Below, in pieces: positions 1-8,842 of a stretch of DNA of 64,000 bases. This DNA comes from Paenilisteria portnoyi. GTDB lineage: Bacteria > Bacillota > Bacilli > Lactobacillales > Listeriaceae. The translations under genes were made by a program, and so were the position numbers. The stretch spans positions 211,875 through 275,874 of the forward strand of contig NZ_JAASTT010000001.1 in the NCBI RefSeq assembly GCF_014322795.1. Reading direction: 5' to 3'. Numbering within the stretch: the stretch's first letter is position 1; every line of letters starts with the position of its first letter. The notes beneath the pieces are model-generated. The model was not told the origin of the DNA. It made no database searches and saw nothing but the letters and a program-made list of their open reading frames with translations.

Positions 1-780
1 TTTAACTACTAGCTGCGGCAGTACGCGGATACCATTGACACCGAAACGACCTTTTCGAGCGATTCGGTACATGTCCAGGTCGTAGAGTTTCATTTCATCC
101 AGCTGAGTAATGTATGATTTTGGAGCATAGTAATTGTCATCAACGGTTGAATGGTGATAATAGGTATCTTCTGTCTTGATGATGCGCTTCTTGTATAATT
201 CTTGATCATCCATGATTAGACGTTTATTTTGTTCATCTTTGAAAAAGTGCTTATAGGACCAGTTATCTTTGCCAACGGGATTGGTACTTAACAAAATATG
301 GAGCGATAAAGTGGGGTGCCGTAATCGACCTAACAGCTCTTTAAATCCTGTATACTTGACCTCGCTACACTCTTCCAACCATACAATCGATATGCCATTT
401 ATTGATTTCAGCTTAGCCGGCTTGTCCATACCTTTGAAAATAATACGACTGCCGTTTGAAAAACGTATCTGCATGGGTGATTGCATCGCTTTGACCAATC
501 CGCGACCCTCGAGATCCATTAATTCGATAAGTTCTTCAAATAATGAGAAAGTGGAATCTCTGTGAGTGTCGTATACTTCACGGATTACCAGCATTTTGCG
601 CTTTTCTTCTAATCCTTTTAGTAGCAACTTAAATGCGGTGTGGTAGCTCTTGGATGAGCCATAACCACCCACTAAGAAATAATTTTTTCGGGACCAGTCG
701 AACACATAATCTTCAAAATGGGGATTTGTAGTGAACTGAATGGGGCCTAGTTCTTCTTCATCTTGATCTAGAGCATACAT
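1..780 (-). CDS. terL: Phage terminase large subunit, partial (C-terminus outside window)
   Basis: This is the ATPase/nuclease motor that packages phage DNA into the prohead. The first 260 codons are present and the frame runs off the left edge. Near residue 35 there is a Walker A-like [11 protein letters not shown], and near residue 120 a Walker B-like [12 protein letters not shown], as in PBSX/SPP1-type large terminases. The ATG overlaps the terS stop codon (TAATG), so the two are translationally coupled. This is a confident call; the nuclease domain cannot be checked here. Confidence 0.92.
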   Translation of the reverse strand, partial: MYALDQDEEELGPIQFTTNPHFEDYVFDWSRKNYFLVGGYGSSKSYHTAFKLLLKGLEEKRKMLVIREVYDTHRDSTFSLFEELIELMDLEGRGLVKAMQSPMQIRFSNGSRIIFKGMDKPAKLKSINGISIVWLEECSEVKYTGFKELLGRLRHPTLSLHILLSTNPVGKDNWSYKHFFKDEQNKRLIMDDQELYKKRIIKTEDTYYHHSTVDDNYYAPKSYITQLDEMKLYDLDMYRIARKGRFGVNGIRVLPQLVVK

Positions 781-1571
781 TAGCTATCACCCGCCCTTTT
801 AACGATAATGGTCGTCGGTGCTGGTGTTTTATTGGGTTCTAATAGTTTATTTACTTCGGCACGCTCTTTAGCAACTTTAGCTTGAATAAGCTCCAATTTA
901 GATTTTCTTTCTTCATCTGGATCAGATATTTCGATATACTGCTTGATTAATGACCTCAATTCAGACATCGCCCGACTTTGGGCATTTAAAAAGGTGGCTT
1001 GTCTATCCCAAGCGAATTGGAAATCGAACTCTTCTTTTGCAACATAGGAGCTATAGCCGGTGCTAGCTGTACCTCTAATATCATACTGGACTTCTTTCAA
1101 CTCTCTTATCATTTCGTCCTTATCTGTGACTAACATGATTTTTTGAGCTCTGATTATTGCTGCATATTTTATTTGTATCATGTCCCATAAGATATCTTGA
1201 GGGGCGGCATCATTAAATGCATCCATGATTTCAATCGCCTCATCTGGGATATACTTGGCGAATAATCCATGCTTAACAGCGTTCTGATTACCAGTTTTGC
1301 TCGCGCCCTTGCCCTTGGCGTTAGTATTACCAGCCTGTCCACCGCGTTTCTTTGGTTCGGAACGTTCCGTATTACGTTCGGAGCGTTCCATTGATTTTTT
1401 TGGAGGGATACCGAAGAGGCGCTCCTCCCACTTGTCTTTATTTTTCCAACCTCGAACTGTTCCGTCTCCGATTCCTAATTTAGCAGCAATCGTGTTCAGC
1501 TCGATTTTTCCATTGTGTTCCTTGTAAATTTCATATGCCTTATCTCGATTTGGACTCCTAGGCTTCGGCAC
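780..1571 (-). CDS. terS: Phage terminase small subunit
   Basis: The 263-residue DNA-recognition subunit recruits the large terminase to phage DNA. The N-terminus (residues 1-50) carries a helix-turn-helix ([20 protein letters not shown]) typical of PBSX/YqaS-type TerS proteins, followed by a basic Gly/Asn-rich linker ([15 protein letters not shown]) and an alpha-helical oligomerisation region. It directly precedes and overlaps terL by one base, the standard terS-terL order for late genes of this phage type. Confidence 0.9.
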   Translation of the reverse strand: MPKPRSPNRDKAYEIYKEHNGKIELNTIAAKLGIGDGTVRGWKNKDKWEERLFGIPPKKSMERSERNTERSEPKKRGGQAGNTNAKGKGASKTGNQNAVKHGLFAKYIPDEAIEIMDAFNDAAPQDILWDMIQIKYAAIIRAQKIMLVTDKDEMIRELKEVQYDIRGTASTGYSSYVAKEEFDFQFAWDRQATFLNAQSRAMSELRSLIKQYIEISDPDEERKSKLELIQAKVAKERAEVNKLLEPNKTPAPTTIIVKRAGDS

Positions 1572-1628
1572 AGTGTACCCCTCCTTTCGTTCGTTTTGAG
1601 GTTCTGTAGATAAATTTTGGGGCTGTTC

Positions 1629-1760
1629 CTACTTTTTGGGGCGGTTATTTTTATGCGAGGCTATGAGCAACAGGACTAGTATAGATAGCCATAACCACCA
1701 GTATTTAACAAATAGTTCACCTTCCGTCAAATGAATCAAGTCACTTAGAAAGCTTGTCAT
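1629..1760 (-). CDS. Small predicted membrane protein of 43 residues
   Basis: A short frame starts with ATG 11 nt after a good AGGAG. It encodes one hydrophobic helix (roughly residues 17-35, YWWLWLSILVLLLIAS) followed by a basic tail ending KNNRPKK. It sits between the late regulator and terS. I do not recognise a family. The single TM helix with a positive C-terminus would fit a membrane accessory protein, but there is no direct evidence of function. Confidence 0.55.
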   Translation of the reverse strand: MTSFLSDLIHLTEGELFVKYWWLWLSILVLLLIASHKNNRPKK

Positions 1761-1811
1761 CACAACACTCACTCCTGTTCTCAATAGTAGGTGGCAACTG
1801 TGCGGCAAAGC

Positions 1812-2381
1812 TCAAATAGCCATACAGTATAAATTCTTGTCAAGTCGTTCTTGAATTTTTTTCTTCGCCCTATCCGCATAGGAACGAACGGAACGTACGC
1901 TTATTTCCATTTTGTCGGCTACCTGGTTCCATGATAGGTTTTCTTCATACCTTAACAAGATTGCTTTTTTCTCTTGCTCTGACAGAGTTGACATGGCATC
2001 TTCCATCTTTATACGGTCCCATTCAGCTATTTCAACACTTTCATCCACCATTTCATAAGCAAGTCCGTGGGTTTGGATAAACCATTTACGCATGACTTCC
2101 ACATCTTCAATCTTAATTTCTCGCTGTTCCATGGATCGGCGTTCTATTGGGCGTCTTAGTCCGGGTTCATATCCTTTTTCAATCCATTCCAACGCGTACT
2201 GCGTACTATCAATAATGCTATTTAGCTTGGATTTAATAGCATCCTCTGGAATAGCATTTCTTTTTCTCTTTTGTCCATGCTCTAGAGGAGGGGTTTTTAG
2301 ATCGATTATTTTTTGCAATTTTGCCAAACACTTTCGAGCTGCTTTTAAATCAGCCTGGTATTCTGGTATTAAATCTTTCAC
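1812..2381 (-). CDS. Phage late-gene regulator with sigma-70 region 4-like HTH
   Basis: This 189-residue protein resembles ArpU/RinA-type positive control factors that switch on late (packaging/structural) transcription. The C-terminus (residues 125-180) has the sigma region 4 pattern: STLSEQEKKAILLRYEENLS, then WNQVADKMEISVRSVRSYADRAKK as recognition helices. The start is GTG with GAGGAG 8 nt upstream. It lies just downstream of a strong terminator that closes the early transcript and just upstream of terS/terL, the expected place for a late activator. Confidence 0.75.
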   Translation of the reverse strand: MKDLIPEYQADLKAARKCLAKLQKIIDLKTPPLEHGQKRKRNAIPEDAIKSKLNSIIDSTQYALEWIEKGYEPGLRRPIERRSMEQREIKIEDVEVMRKWFIQTHGLAYEMVDESVEIAEWDRIKMEDAMSTLSEQEKKAILLRYEENLSWNQVADKMEISVRSVRSYADRAKKKIQERLDKNLYCMAI

Positions 2382-2414
2382 TTTTTTCAGCTCCTCTATT
2401 GTTTTTAGACAAAC

Positions 2415-2462
2415 AAAAAGAGGACACCAATTAAGAGCTTTCGCTCAAAACTAGTGTCCTCT
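2415..2462 (-). terminator. Rho-independent terminator ending the early phage transcript
   Basis: On the minus strand a 9-bp outer stem (AGAGGACAC/GTGTCCTCT) encloses an inner GAGC-GAAA-GCTC hairpin with a GNRA tetraloop and is followed by a T-run. It lies between the 262-residue membrane protein gene and the late regulator, so it separates early from late expression. Confidence 0.85.
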
Positions 2463-2505
2463 GGTGGTCCAGTGGGACTTATTTATTTTTTAATAGCATC
2501 TTTCT

Positions 2506-3294
2506 TTAATATAAAAAAGCATAGAATAATACAATAGCTAGCAGGGGAATATACTTCACCCACTTACTTCTTATACGCTTCATTTTATTAATTTGTTCGT
2601 ACTCAACAGAAGTAGTTAAATTCGAATAACTCTTAAAACTATACGCTCTAGACATAGATAGTAAGTATACAACCGACCATTCTTTTAAATAAATATCTTT
2701 GAAATTAATTTTTAAGCGCAAGATCGGCATAATCGGTTTTAATTCACCCTCATATCCTAGCTCTCCCACAAAATTATGGTTTACAATTGCTATAAAATAG
2801 GATGGAAGATATATCTTTTCACTTGAATTAGCTGCAATTGAACTTCCAGTTTTAACATATGAATTCGCAAAGTAAGTTTTTGAATAAGATTGTTCTTTCT
2901 CACTTATTCTGTGGAACTCAACAATTTTTCCTAAGAATTCATCATCACAGATTTTTACAAACCTTGCATCCGGAGTGTTTTTAGGTTTATTCGATTTCAA
3001 AAAATACTCTTGCAATTCATCTTCATTTTCAATTCTAAAAGAGTATCTAATATCCACAGCGGACTCTTTCCCAATATTTTTTAACTCTAGGGTAGAATTT
3101 GAAAATTTTTTATCCAGTTCTTCATTTGTATCCCAATCATAAATAACATTATGAATATTTGCTGAAAAAGTTTTTAGTTCTGGAATTAGTATTGGTGTGG
3201 TCGATTTTTTATTTGACCACACCTGATAGATAATCGCAAAAAATGATAATAATGCGGCTAAAGCTGCTGATACACCACTTAAGGCATCCCACAT
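2506..3294 (-). CDS. Membrane protein of unknown function, possible phage moron
   Basis: The 262-residue protein has a TM helix at each end (about residues 5-25 and 243-262) around a large polar domain of about 215 residues with many beta-prone segments. It is more AT-rich and Lys/Asn-rich than neighbouring phage genes. It overlaps the preceding XtrA-like gene (TAATG) and is followed at once by a strong terminator. I do not recognise a family. The anchored architecture and end-of-transcript position are compatible with superinfection exclusion or another lysogenic-conversion role, but that is inference only. Confidence 0.8.
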   Translation of the reverse strand: MWDALSGVSAALAALLSFFAIIYQVWSNKKSTTPILIPELKTFSANIHNVIYDWDTNEELDKKFSNSTLELKNIGKESAVDIRYSFRIENEDELQEYFLKSNKPKNTPDARFVKICDDEFLGKIVEFHRISEKEQSYSKTYFANSYVKTGSSIAANSSEKIYLPSYFIAIVNHNFVGELGYEGELKPIMPILRLKINFKDIYLKEWSVVYLLSMSRAYSFKSYSNLTTSVEYEQINKMKRIRSKWVKYIPLLAIVLFYAFLY

Positions 3295-3491
3295 TAAAAC
3301 TGTTCCCCCTCATCCCATTTCACCCGTTTTACCTTGTTATCATGAGTAGTCACTATTGCTTCACCGTGCGCTGGTAATTCGGCAATACGAGCCTTTCCCT
3401 CTGAGATAAGAAGTATCTGGGGTGATTTATTATCGACACTGATCTCAATAGTTAATTTATCGGGATCTACGTCACAATCTCTTAATCTCAT
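3294..3491 (-). CDS. XtrA/YqaO-like small phage protein
   Basis: This 65-residue protein ends in HGEAIVTTHDNKVKRVKWDE followed by GEQF, a pattern I associate with the XtrA/YqaO family of PBSX and skin element phages, located just before the late regulator in those elements. Its role is unknown. Start ATG follows a GAAAGG-type ribosome binding site. Similarity is from memory and not confirmed by a search. Confidence 0.65.
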   Translation of the reverse strand: MRLRDCDVDPDKLTIEISVDNKSPQILLISEGKARIAELPAHGEAIVTTHDNKVKRVKWDEGEQF

Positions 3492-3524
3492 TTTACCACC
3501 CTTTCAGAAAGGAATCCATATTTT

Positions 3525-4211
3525 TCATTTAATTTTCAACTCCTTGATCCAATATGCATTTAACTTAACAAAGTCAACATGATGCTTTGCCTTGAAGCGT
3601 TCCCAGCCGATATTATGTACTTCCTGATGATATTCAGCTGATAGCGAGATAAAGCAAGAATCTAGATGGTCAATCTTTTTTCGGTTACGGCCCATGCCGA
3701 CTAGGTTGGCTGCATGGTGTTTTTCAACGTTTTTACTGGTTCCGTCAATAGCGCATTTATTATGAATTAAGCAGCAGAATACCCAATGTTGGATGTTAAA
3801 GTCCTTGTACAGCTCTTTATTTTTCAACTTAACGCCATTTTCAATGCAGAAATTGATTAGAAACTCGATAAAATCTGTGGCATCGGACATAGTAGCATCA
3901 GCAACGGAAAATTCAGCCCGGCCGACTAAATCGCAAAACATGGATTTCATAGCTATTTTAGTGTCCTCGGCATCGATTTTCTTTTGTAATGATGTCACAG
4001 AGCCCATGTATTCTCTTGTAATTTCACCCATTAGCGCATGAATGATTTTATTTTGTGCTGGGGACTTTCCACGTCCATCATGCAGTGACACCTCAATGTC
4101 ATTGCTTATCTTCTTCAATCTGTAATCTGGTATATACTCGTCAAATTCAACGATGAATAGCTGTTTTCCGTTCCGTTCTCGGACGTCTCGTATTCTCGCA
4201 AGTTCCGCCAT
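3525..4211 (-). CDS. Putative HNHc-type nuclease of phage early region
   Basis: The protein has 228 residues from the chosen ATG at 4211, which has GGGAGG at ideal spacing; an upstream in-frame ATG at 4268 lacks a binding site. The C-terminal half holds a Cys/His cluster (FCCLIHNKCAIDG, then VEKHHAANLVGMGRNRKKID, and SAEYHQEVHNIG) typical of phage HNH nucleases of the HNHc_6 type found in Listeria and lactococcal phages. The likely role is DNA cleavage in replication or recombination. The catalytic assignment follows the family pattern. Confidence 0.75.
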   Translation of the reverse strand: MAELARIRDVRERNGKQLFIVEFDEYIPDYRLKKISNDIEVSLHDGRGKSPAQNKIIHALMGEITREYMGSVTSLQKKIDAEDTKIAMKSMFCDLVGRAEFSVADATMSDATDFIEFLINFCIENGVKLKNKELYKDFNIQHWVFCCLIHNKCAIDGTSKNVEKHHAANLVGMGRNRKKIDHLDSCFISLSAEYHQEVHNIGWERFKAKHHVDFVKLNAYWIKELKIK

Positions 4212-4227
4212 CGCTTCTCCCTCCCTG

Positions 4228-4398
4228 TCAGCTTTCCCGGATGCACCGAGTTTCAAAATACAGCGCATCTATTTCGTCGTCTGTCATATCAACCAATTCC
4301 GTCAATTTGTAGTCAGTACAATGAGTTAAATCTGAAATATTGCGTCTTGTCTCAAACGAACGTTCGTCAAATTTTTTCATAACTTGATCATCAGTCAC
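4228..4398 (-). CDS. Small acidic phage protein of 56 residues
   Basis: The frame uses a GTG start after GGGGTGATTAAA and stops just before the ribosome binding site of the HNH nuclease gene. The product (starts VTDDQVMKKFDERSFETRR) is acidic and probably helical, with one Cys near each end of the C-terminal half. No family recognised. Tight packing between 4410 and 4211 supports it as a real gene of the early operon. Confidence 0.55.
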   Translation of the reverse strand: MTDDQVMKKFDERSFETRRNISDLTHCTDYKLTELVDMTDDEIDALYFETRCIRES

Positions 4399-4409
4399 TT
4401 TAATCACCC

Positions 4410-4625
4410 CTACTTTTTAAATAACCCTTCTGCATGTAACTCGTCCAGAAGTTCTTGCTTGGTGCTATGAGCTAGATTGTAGTAATTTGGATTGTTTTTT
4501 TTCGTGCATTCATCGTGAACCAAAAACCTACCATCTTTACTACTAAAATCCATTGCCCAATCTTCTTCATATACTGGTTGATTACAGTAAAAACAACTTT
4601 CTTCAACAACTACACCACTCGGCAT
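4410..4625 (-). CDS. Small zinc-finger-like phage protein
   Basis: The 71-residue protein has a CFYC pair near residues 11-14 and HDEC near residues 37-40, a C-x2-C...H-x2-C arrangement suggesting one structural zinc site, followed by a helical acidic tail. It belongs to the tightly packed early operon. Function unknown. Confidence 0.6.
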   Translation of the reverse strand: MPSGVVVEESCFYCNQPVYEEDWAMDFSSKDGRFLVHDECTKKNNPNYYNLAHSTKQELLDELHAEGLFKK

Positions 4626-4634
4626 AAAATCACC

Positions 4635-5015
4635 TCACACGTAGTACTCATCACGTTCACGTTGGAATAATTCTTTATCAAAACCTTTGTTTGCTTTCAC
4701 AGAGCCAATTTCCCTTGATAGAGTAGTACTTGACATATTGAAGAAATGGGCTAGTTCAGCATGGATAATACCTTTATTTCTCAAGTTTGTGTGATCCGCT
4801 TTTGTAAAATCCTTAATGTCTGTCCGATCACCCAAAACGCTTTTGATTGTGTCATGTACCCATTTTTTGCGTTTTCCAGCGGTTCTTTCGTCCATCAAGT
4901 CGTTTAATTGCTGTTGTAGCTTCTGTCTAGTGTACTTGCCGATACTATTGCCAGTGAGCTGTTTTAAGATTTCGTCTTGCATTTGTTTGTTTTCACTCAT
5001 AAAAATTTCTGACAT
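4635..5015 (-). CDS. Phage protein with C-terminal HTH-like segment
   Basis: The ATG at 5015 is preferred because GGTGGAG lies just upstream; a GTG at 5027 would sit inside that site. The 126-residue product is charged and helical, with a segment HAELAHFFNMSSTTLSREIG near residue 90 that looks like a helix-turn-helix. It may be a DNA-binding regulator or replication accessory protein, but I recognise no named family. Confidence 0.6.
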   Translation of the reverse strand: MSEIFMSENKQMQDEILKQLTGNSIGKYTRQKLQQQLNDLMDERTAGKRKKWVHDTIKSVLGDRTDIKDFTKADHTNLRNKGIIHAELAHFFNMSSTTLSREIGSVKANKGFDKELFQRERDEYYV

Positions 5016-5039
5016 AATAATCTCCACCTATCTTGGAAT

Positions 5040-5849
5040 TTAGTTTGTAGCGTTTTCAAATATCGTCATTTGACCGGTATATTGTGCGGCCGTCGGATTG
5101 ATGTACAAGACCTCTTCTCGTTTTGCACCACTTTCCGCATTAACAACTTTATGTTCTTTAATCCAGTTTGGCAGCATCTTGTTGTAGAGCTCATTTTCAT
5201 AGCTGGAAAGAATAACGTATCCCGAATGATCTCTTAGCACTTCTAAAAGATCAACATGATCATCATTACTCATCTCGTGAGCGTAGTGCCTTTTATTCGC
5301 CCTGGTTTCCATTGGATATGGTGGATCAGCGTAAATCAAAGCATTTGGGCTGTCATATCTTTGAATAAGTTTGCAAGCAGGCTGATTTTCAATCTGAGCA
5401 TATTTCAATCTTTCGGCTATAGGCATGATGCGTGTTGATAAGGTGCTCCATTCATATGCCTTTGTGCCATTGACATTTATACTTGATCTCCAACCAGTCC
5501 GATCTGATGTCTTGGCCCCAATACTTTGCCAACAACGGACAAGGAAACGCCTGGCCCTCTCTACATCATCGCCTTCATCAATATATGACTTTTGGTGTTC
5601 TTCCCTTGATAATGGTGTGTAGTCAATCGCTTTACAAAGCTCCTCAGGCTTATTTCTTATTACTTCAAACAGATTTACAATGCGCGAGTCTAAGTCATTT
5701 ACAGTTTCAATCCGGGATACTGGTTTGTTGAAAAAGATAGCTCCCGACCCAAAATAGGGTTCCAGATATACCTCATGCCTGGGCATATGATCAATAATCC
5801 ATTTTGCCATACTCCATTTGCTCCCTGGGTAATTTAATATCCGTTTCAT
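5040..5849 (-). CDS. D12-class (Dam-type) DNA adenine N6-methyltransferase
   Basis: This 269-residue enzyme transfers methyl groups to adenine N6. It has the Dam/D12 order: RILNYPGSKWSMAKWI at the N-terminus, the AdoMet motif LEPYFGSGAIFF near residue 30, and catalytic DPPYP near residue 178. No restriction enzyme is adjacent, so it is a solitary phage methylase likely to protect phage DNA from host restriction. ATG follows GGTGAG. Confidence 0.9.
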   Translation of the reverse strand: MKRILNYPGSKWSMAKWIIDHMPRHEVYLEPYFGSGAIFFNKPVSRIETVNDLDSRIVNLFEVIRNKPEELCKAIDYTPLSREEHQKSYIDEGDDVERARRFLVRCWQSIGAKTSDRTGWRSSINVNGTKAYEWSTLSTRIMPIAERLKYAQIENQPACKLIQRYDSPNALIYADPPYPMETRANKRHYAHEMSNDDHVDLLEVLRDHSGYVILSSYENELYNKMLPNWIKEHKVVNAESGAKREEVLYINPTAAQYTGQMTIFENATN

Positions 5850-5863
5850 CCGCTCTCACCGTC

Positions 5864-6418
5864 CTAATATCCGTTTTTCTGACGTTCCTTGTTGATGTTC
5901 ATTTTTTCAAAATAGGCAGTTTCAATTTGCTCTGTTGTGAAGTCGAAGCCAATCAGACCAATTGCGATGAATAGGTACCATGACATTTTGAAAGAGTACT
6001 CTGATTTTGTATATTTTAAAACAAACACTTGCCCATCATCTGCCTCGGTCATTCTGAGCAAATTATGTTTTAATTCTAGGTAGATACCATTCAAACCACC
6101 ATCAAAACCAGATTCTCTCAATTCTTCAATTGCATCATAATAAATAGACATGAACCCTTCAAACTTTTTCTGATTGGCGATGGAAAGCATAAAATGCAAC
6201 GCATCAATGTACTCTTCCAGTAATTTTGCTTGATTTATTTGCTTGTCTTTTTTCCAGACTTTGAACCATTGCGCTTCATTGGCAAACTCTGATAACTCAA
6301 TATCTAGCGCAACAAGCGTATTACGAAGGCGTTCCTTTTGACTCCACTCTATACCGTGTGAAGTAATAACCTGCTGATCGAAATCATTTTGAGCTGCTAA
6401 CATTTTGTCTAAATTCAT
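5864..6418 (-). CDS. All-alpha dUTP diphosphatase
   Basis: The 184-residue enzyme hydrolyses dUTP to dUMP, keeping uracil out of replicating phage DNA. The dimeric, all-alpha (MazG-related) dUTPase motifs are visible: ELSEFANEAQWFKVWKKDK with its E-x3-E metal site near residue 45 and EEYIDALHFMLSI near residue 70. The start follows AAGGAGG. It overlaps the preceding 118-residue gene by 35 nt, showing tight early-operon packing. Confidence 0.88.
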   Translation of the reverse strand: MNLDKMLAAQNDFDQQVITSHGIEWSQKERLRNTLVALDIELSEFANEAQWFKVWKKDKQINQAKLLEEYIDALHFMLSIANQKKFEGFMSIYYDAIEELRESGFDGGLNGIYLELKHNLLRMTEADDGQVFVLKYTKSEYSFKMSWYLFIAIGLIGFDFTTEQIETAYFEKMNINKERQKNGY

Positions 6419-6740
6419 TATCTTGTTCCTCCTTAGCTGAGATTACCAGCATTTTAGTTCCTTTTGTGCGGTGTGTACCGTTTTGAGCTGAGAAGGTCAT
6501 TTCATATTTGCTTTGAGTCATGAAGCCACAACGATCAGCTGAGTCATCACAATGTAAATACCATTCCTCTGCTTTTTCCTGTTCGTGCAATAGTTCATTC
6601 CGTTCAATAGCAAGTCGTATTAATAAATCCAGATGGCCCTTATCAACTTTAATTTCTTGCTTATCCATTTTGTAACAGCCTGCAATCATTGCTAATTGGC
6701 GTTTTTCGCGCTCGTAACGAGATTCTTCATTCTGGTCCAT
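6384..6740 (-). CDS. Hypothetical phage protein, 118 residues
   Basis: A charged, mostly helical protein. The N-terminal half (YEREKRQLAMIAGCYKMD) is followed by a Leu-rich helix and a Cys/Asp-containing segment (HCDDSADRCGF). ATG overlaps the stop of the preceding gene and follows GGAGGATG. No recognised function; its 3' end overlaps the dUTPase gene in another frame. Confidence 0.7.
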   Translation of the reverse strand: MDQNEESRYEREKRQLAMIAGCYKMDKQEIKVDKGHLDLLIRLAIERNELLHEQEKAEEWYLHCDDSADRCGFMTQSKYEMTFSAQNGTHRTKGTKMLVISAKEEQDNEFRQNVSSSK

Positions 6741-6973
6741 TATTCATCCTCCTTGCAATCGGGACTGGGAGTATTTATGCTTTTACATATCTCTAAAAAC
6801 TCTCCTCGAACAGCTGTGTGAAGCTCTTCCCAAAAAAGTTTATTAGCAAATTCATGTGTATAGGTTGATCTGCCTAATTTTTCATCTGCTAACTCTTGCA
6901 CTAAACTAAAATCACATAATGTAAACCCTGTATACGCTGATATGACTGCCGCTTCTCTTTTAGTTAATGGCAT
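6740..6973 (-). CDS. Conserved phage protein of DUF7736 type
   Basis: The ATG at 6973 (MPLTKREAAVISAYTG) is preferred over a TTG at 7000 because it has GGTGAG just upstream. The 77-residue product matches a small family I remember from Firmicute phages with the pattern KREAAVISAYTGFTLCDFS and a Phe/Trp-rich middle. Function unknown. It overlaps the upstream gene. Confidence 0.6.
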   Translation of the reverse strand: MPLTKREAAVISAYTGFTLCDFSLVQELADEKLGRSTYTHEFANKLFWEELHTAVRGEFLEICKSINTPSPDCKEDE

Positions 6974-7271
6974 TTTGCTCACCTGTTCCCCCTCGATCAA
7001 TCCAGATTGATCGAAGTTTTTTCAAAGTCTCATTCATCTTTTCGAAATTTGGAACATCCTCCACCTGCAACGGTGTAACAACGCTATCACTTAACATAAA
7101 AACTTTCAGTGCAGAGAATTTAACATTTTCTAGCTGAGTCTTAGTATTTTTCACCTTGTTAAAGAATAGGCTCAGTTCACCTTTTTCATTTACCATGAGA
7201 TAAAATGCGATTCGAGCCGGAAACTCATAGCCGACTTGTTTATACTCTTCTTTCGTTCTATCCATTTTCAT
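6960..7271 (-). CDS. Hypothetical phage protein, 103 residues
   Basis: The ATG at 7271 (MKMDRTKEEYKQ) follows GGAGAGGCGGA and overlaps the previous stop codon (ATGA), indicating translational coupling. The product alternates beta-prone and helical segments. No family recognised. Confidence 0.6.
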   Translation of the reverse strand: MKMDRTKEEYKQVGYEFPARIAFYLMVNEKGELSLFFNKVKNTKTQLENVKFSALKVFMLSDSVVTPLQVEDVPNFEKMNETLKKLRSIWIDRGGTGEQNAIN

Positions 7272-7582
7272 TCCGCCTCTCCAATTGGAATCCATACACC
7301 TTTTTTAGTCGTAGTTGAATGTATAAAATCATGACTGCCATCGCTATAAACAGTAATCAGACCTTTTTCTTTCGGATAATAATTATCTTCTGATGACCAC
7401 GGCTCTTCTGCTTTTGTCGTATACTGATAAACGATTTCTGCATTTTCACGCTCTGTGAGGAGTCTGTTTGAAATAGCAGCTAATATATGTTGATTATCTT
7501 CTTGTATCAACCTTCCGTTCACTAATCCGTTGATACAATCATCAATAAACAGCCTATCCTTCTCAATCTGATTCAAGTTCAT
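7268..7582 (-). CDS. Hypothetical phage protein, about 104 residues
   Basis: Start at 7582 (MNLNQIEKDRLF) is chosen since AGAGGTG lies 9 nt upstream and the ATG overlaps the preceding TGA; in-frame ATG and GTG codons 6 and 12 nt further up sit too near that site. The protein is acidic with a C-terminal Trp/His region (DGSHDFIHSTTTKKGVWIP). No recognised function. Confidence 0.6.
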   Translation of the reverse strand: MNLNQIEKDRLFIDDCINGLVNGRLIQEDNQHILAAISNRLLTERENAEIVYQYTTKAEEPWSSEDNYYPKEKGLITVYSDGSHDFIHSTTTKKGVWIPIGEAE

Positions 7583-7983
7583 CAGCATATGCACCTCTTT
7601 GTTGAAATATCGAACATGAATGATTCCATTTTCCGCTTGTTGAACTGGTACAGCTTGTTATATTTGTCTACTGGGCGGGATAATGACAGTGTATTTCCGA
7701 TAAAGTCAATTGATAAATAGCCGTTGTTGTCCAATTTTTTATCGTAATATTCCCAGTAATCGCTTCCTGGACTATTTGCGTCTTGTGGAGATGGATTTGA
7801 CCAGGATTCATTGGCTACCACGAGTATATAATCTAATAATTTATTGAAAACAGCGGGTGTGAAATGAAAATCTAGGTTTCTGCTTTCAATGTTTGGGCTC
7901 TCCAAATGGAATTCAACAGCCGATTTTCGATGGGCAACCTTTAAAACCAAACCATTTTTTGCATGAAATAACGTTTCCTTCAT
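7582..7983 (-). CDS. Hypothetical phage protein, 133 residues
   Basis: Part of the overlapped early operon: its start overlaps the upstream stop and its stop overlaps the downstream start. It appears mainly beta-stranded with an aromatic middle (GSDYWEYYDKKLDNNG). I recognise no family. Confidence 0.6.
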   Translation of the reverse strand: MKETLFHAKNGLVLKVAHRKSAVEFHLESPNIESRNLDFHFTPAVFNKLLDYILVVANESWSNPSPQDANSPGSDYWEYYDKKLDNNGYLSIDFIGNTLSLSRPVDKYNKLYQFNKRKMESFMFDISTKRCIC

Positions 7984-8300
7984 ACCTCTAAACCACCTTT
8001 CATCACTAAATATGCACTTAGTCCAACTTTTTTTATTCCTTCGAGGTCATCACTATCAACTCTTACATTCCCAGACTCGAACCACCAGCCGTTTTCAATA
8101 AGCATTGTCCAACGATCTTCTTCGCTTAAATGCTCAGTGTTGTCTGCATATGGCGCGCGTGTCGGACGTAATGCAAGCCAATCAACATCACCGAGGGCAT
8201 CCGTGCATTTTGCTAAAGCTTTTGCTTCACTAGGCTTATCGCAATATACGATGACCTTATAATCTTCACCTTTCGCACTCACTTCATATGCTTTCATCAT
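7980..8300 (-). CDS. Hypothetical phage protein, 106 residues
   Basis: An acidic small protein with beta-alpha pattern in the first 30 residues (AYEVSAKGEDYKVIVYC) and a Trp-rich middle (MLIENGWWFESGNVRV). ATG follows GAGGTGAGCG and overlaps the DUF1642 stop. No function assigned. Confidence 0.6.
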   Translation of the reverse strand: MMKAYEVSAKGEDYKVIVYCDKPSEAKALAKCTDALGDVDWLALRPTRAPYADNTEHLSEEDRWTMLIENGWWFESGNVRVDSDDLEGIKKVGLSAYLVMKGGLEV

Positions 8301-8842
8301 TCGCTCACCTCAACCGGCACCGAAAATTGCCAGTAACGTTCATCAATTGCCTTTATTTCTGGCTTAGTGAATCGTGTTCCATTATCAGTATTTTGCCACG
8401 CTAATATTCCATCGTCGCTTTTAACAAGATAAGTAGGATATGCAAGGCTTGGGAACTCAACCATATACAACGGCTCCTTTTCGACCGTGTAGCCCTCAAG
8501 CCAAGCGCGTGCGAATAATTCGTCATTGCCATTTTTCGCTTGAATCCATTCGTATACTTCTTTTTCTAAAGGCTCTCTCGCTGTAAATAAATAGTCGAAT
8601 AACTCGGTCAAGGACCACGTATTTTTATCTTTGTAGAGGTTTAAAAATTGACTGACGCACTGTGGCACGACTACTAACGCTGGTGCGGGGGCTAAGTTGT
8701 AGATATGAATCCAACGGTTATCACCGATTGTTCCTACGCGATACATTTCACCATCTTCATCTATCTCAAGAATTTTATTTGTTAACAACCTGCTTTCAGC
8801 AATCACCTGCACGCGATCACCAACTTTAAATTTTTGTGTCAT
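8297..8842 (-). CDS. DUF1642-like phage protein
   Basis: The 181-residue protein begins with a small SH3-like segment (KFKVGDRVQVIAESRLL) and ends with the pattern FARAWLEGYTVEKEPLYMVE, which I recognise as the DUF1642 family of lactococcal and Listeria phages. Its role is unknown. It starts with an ATGA overlap after the 28-residue frame and follows GAGGAGG. Confidence 0.75.
   Translation of the reverse strand: MTQKFKVGDRVQVIAESRLLTNKILEIDEDGEMYRVGTIGDNRWIHIYNLAPAPALVVVPQCVSQFLNLYKDKNTWSLTELFDYLFTAREPLEKEVYEWIQAKNGNDELFARAWLEGYTVEKEPLYMVEFPSLAYPTYLVKSDDGILAWQNTDNGTRFTKPEIKAIDERYWQFSVPVEVSE

Noticed and set aside
269..565. 98-residue plus-strand frame inside terL
   Set aside because: Antisense to a strongly supported terL frame and without ribosome binding site or plausible protein features.
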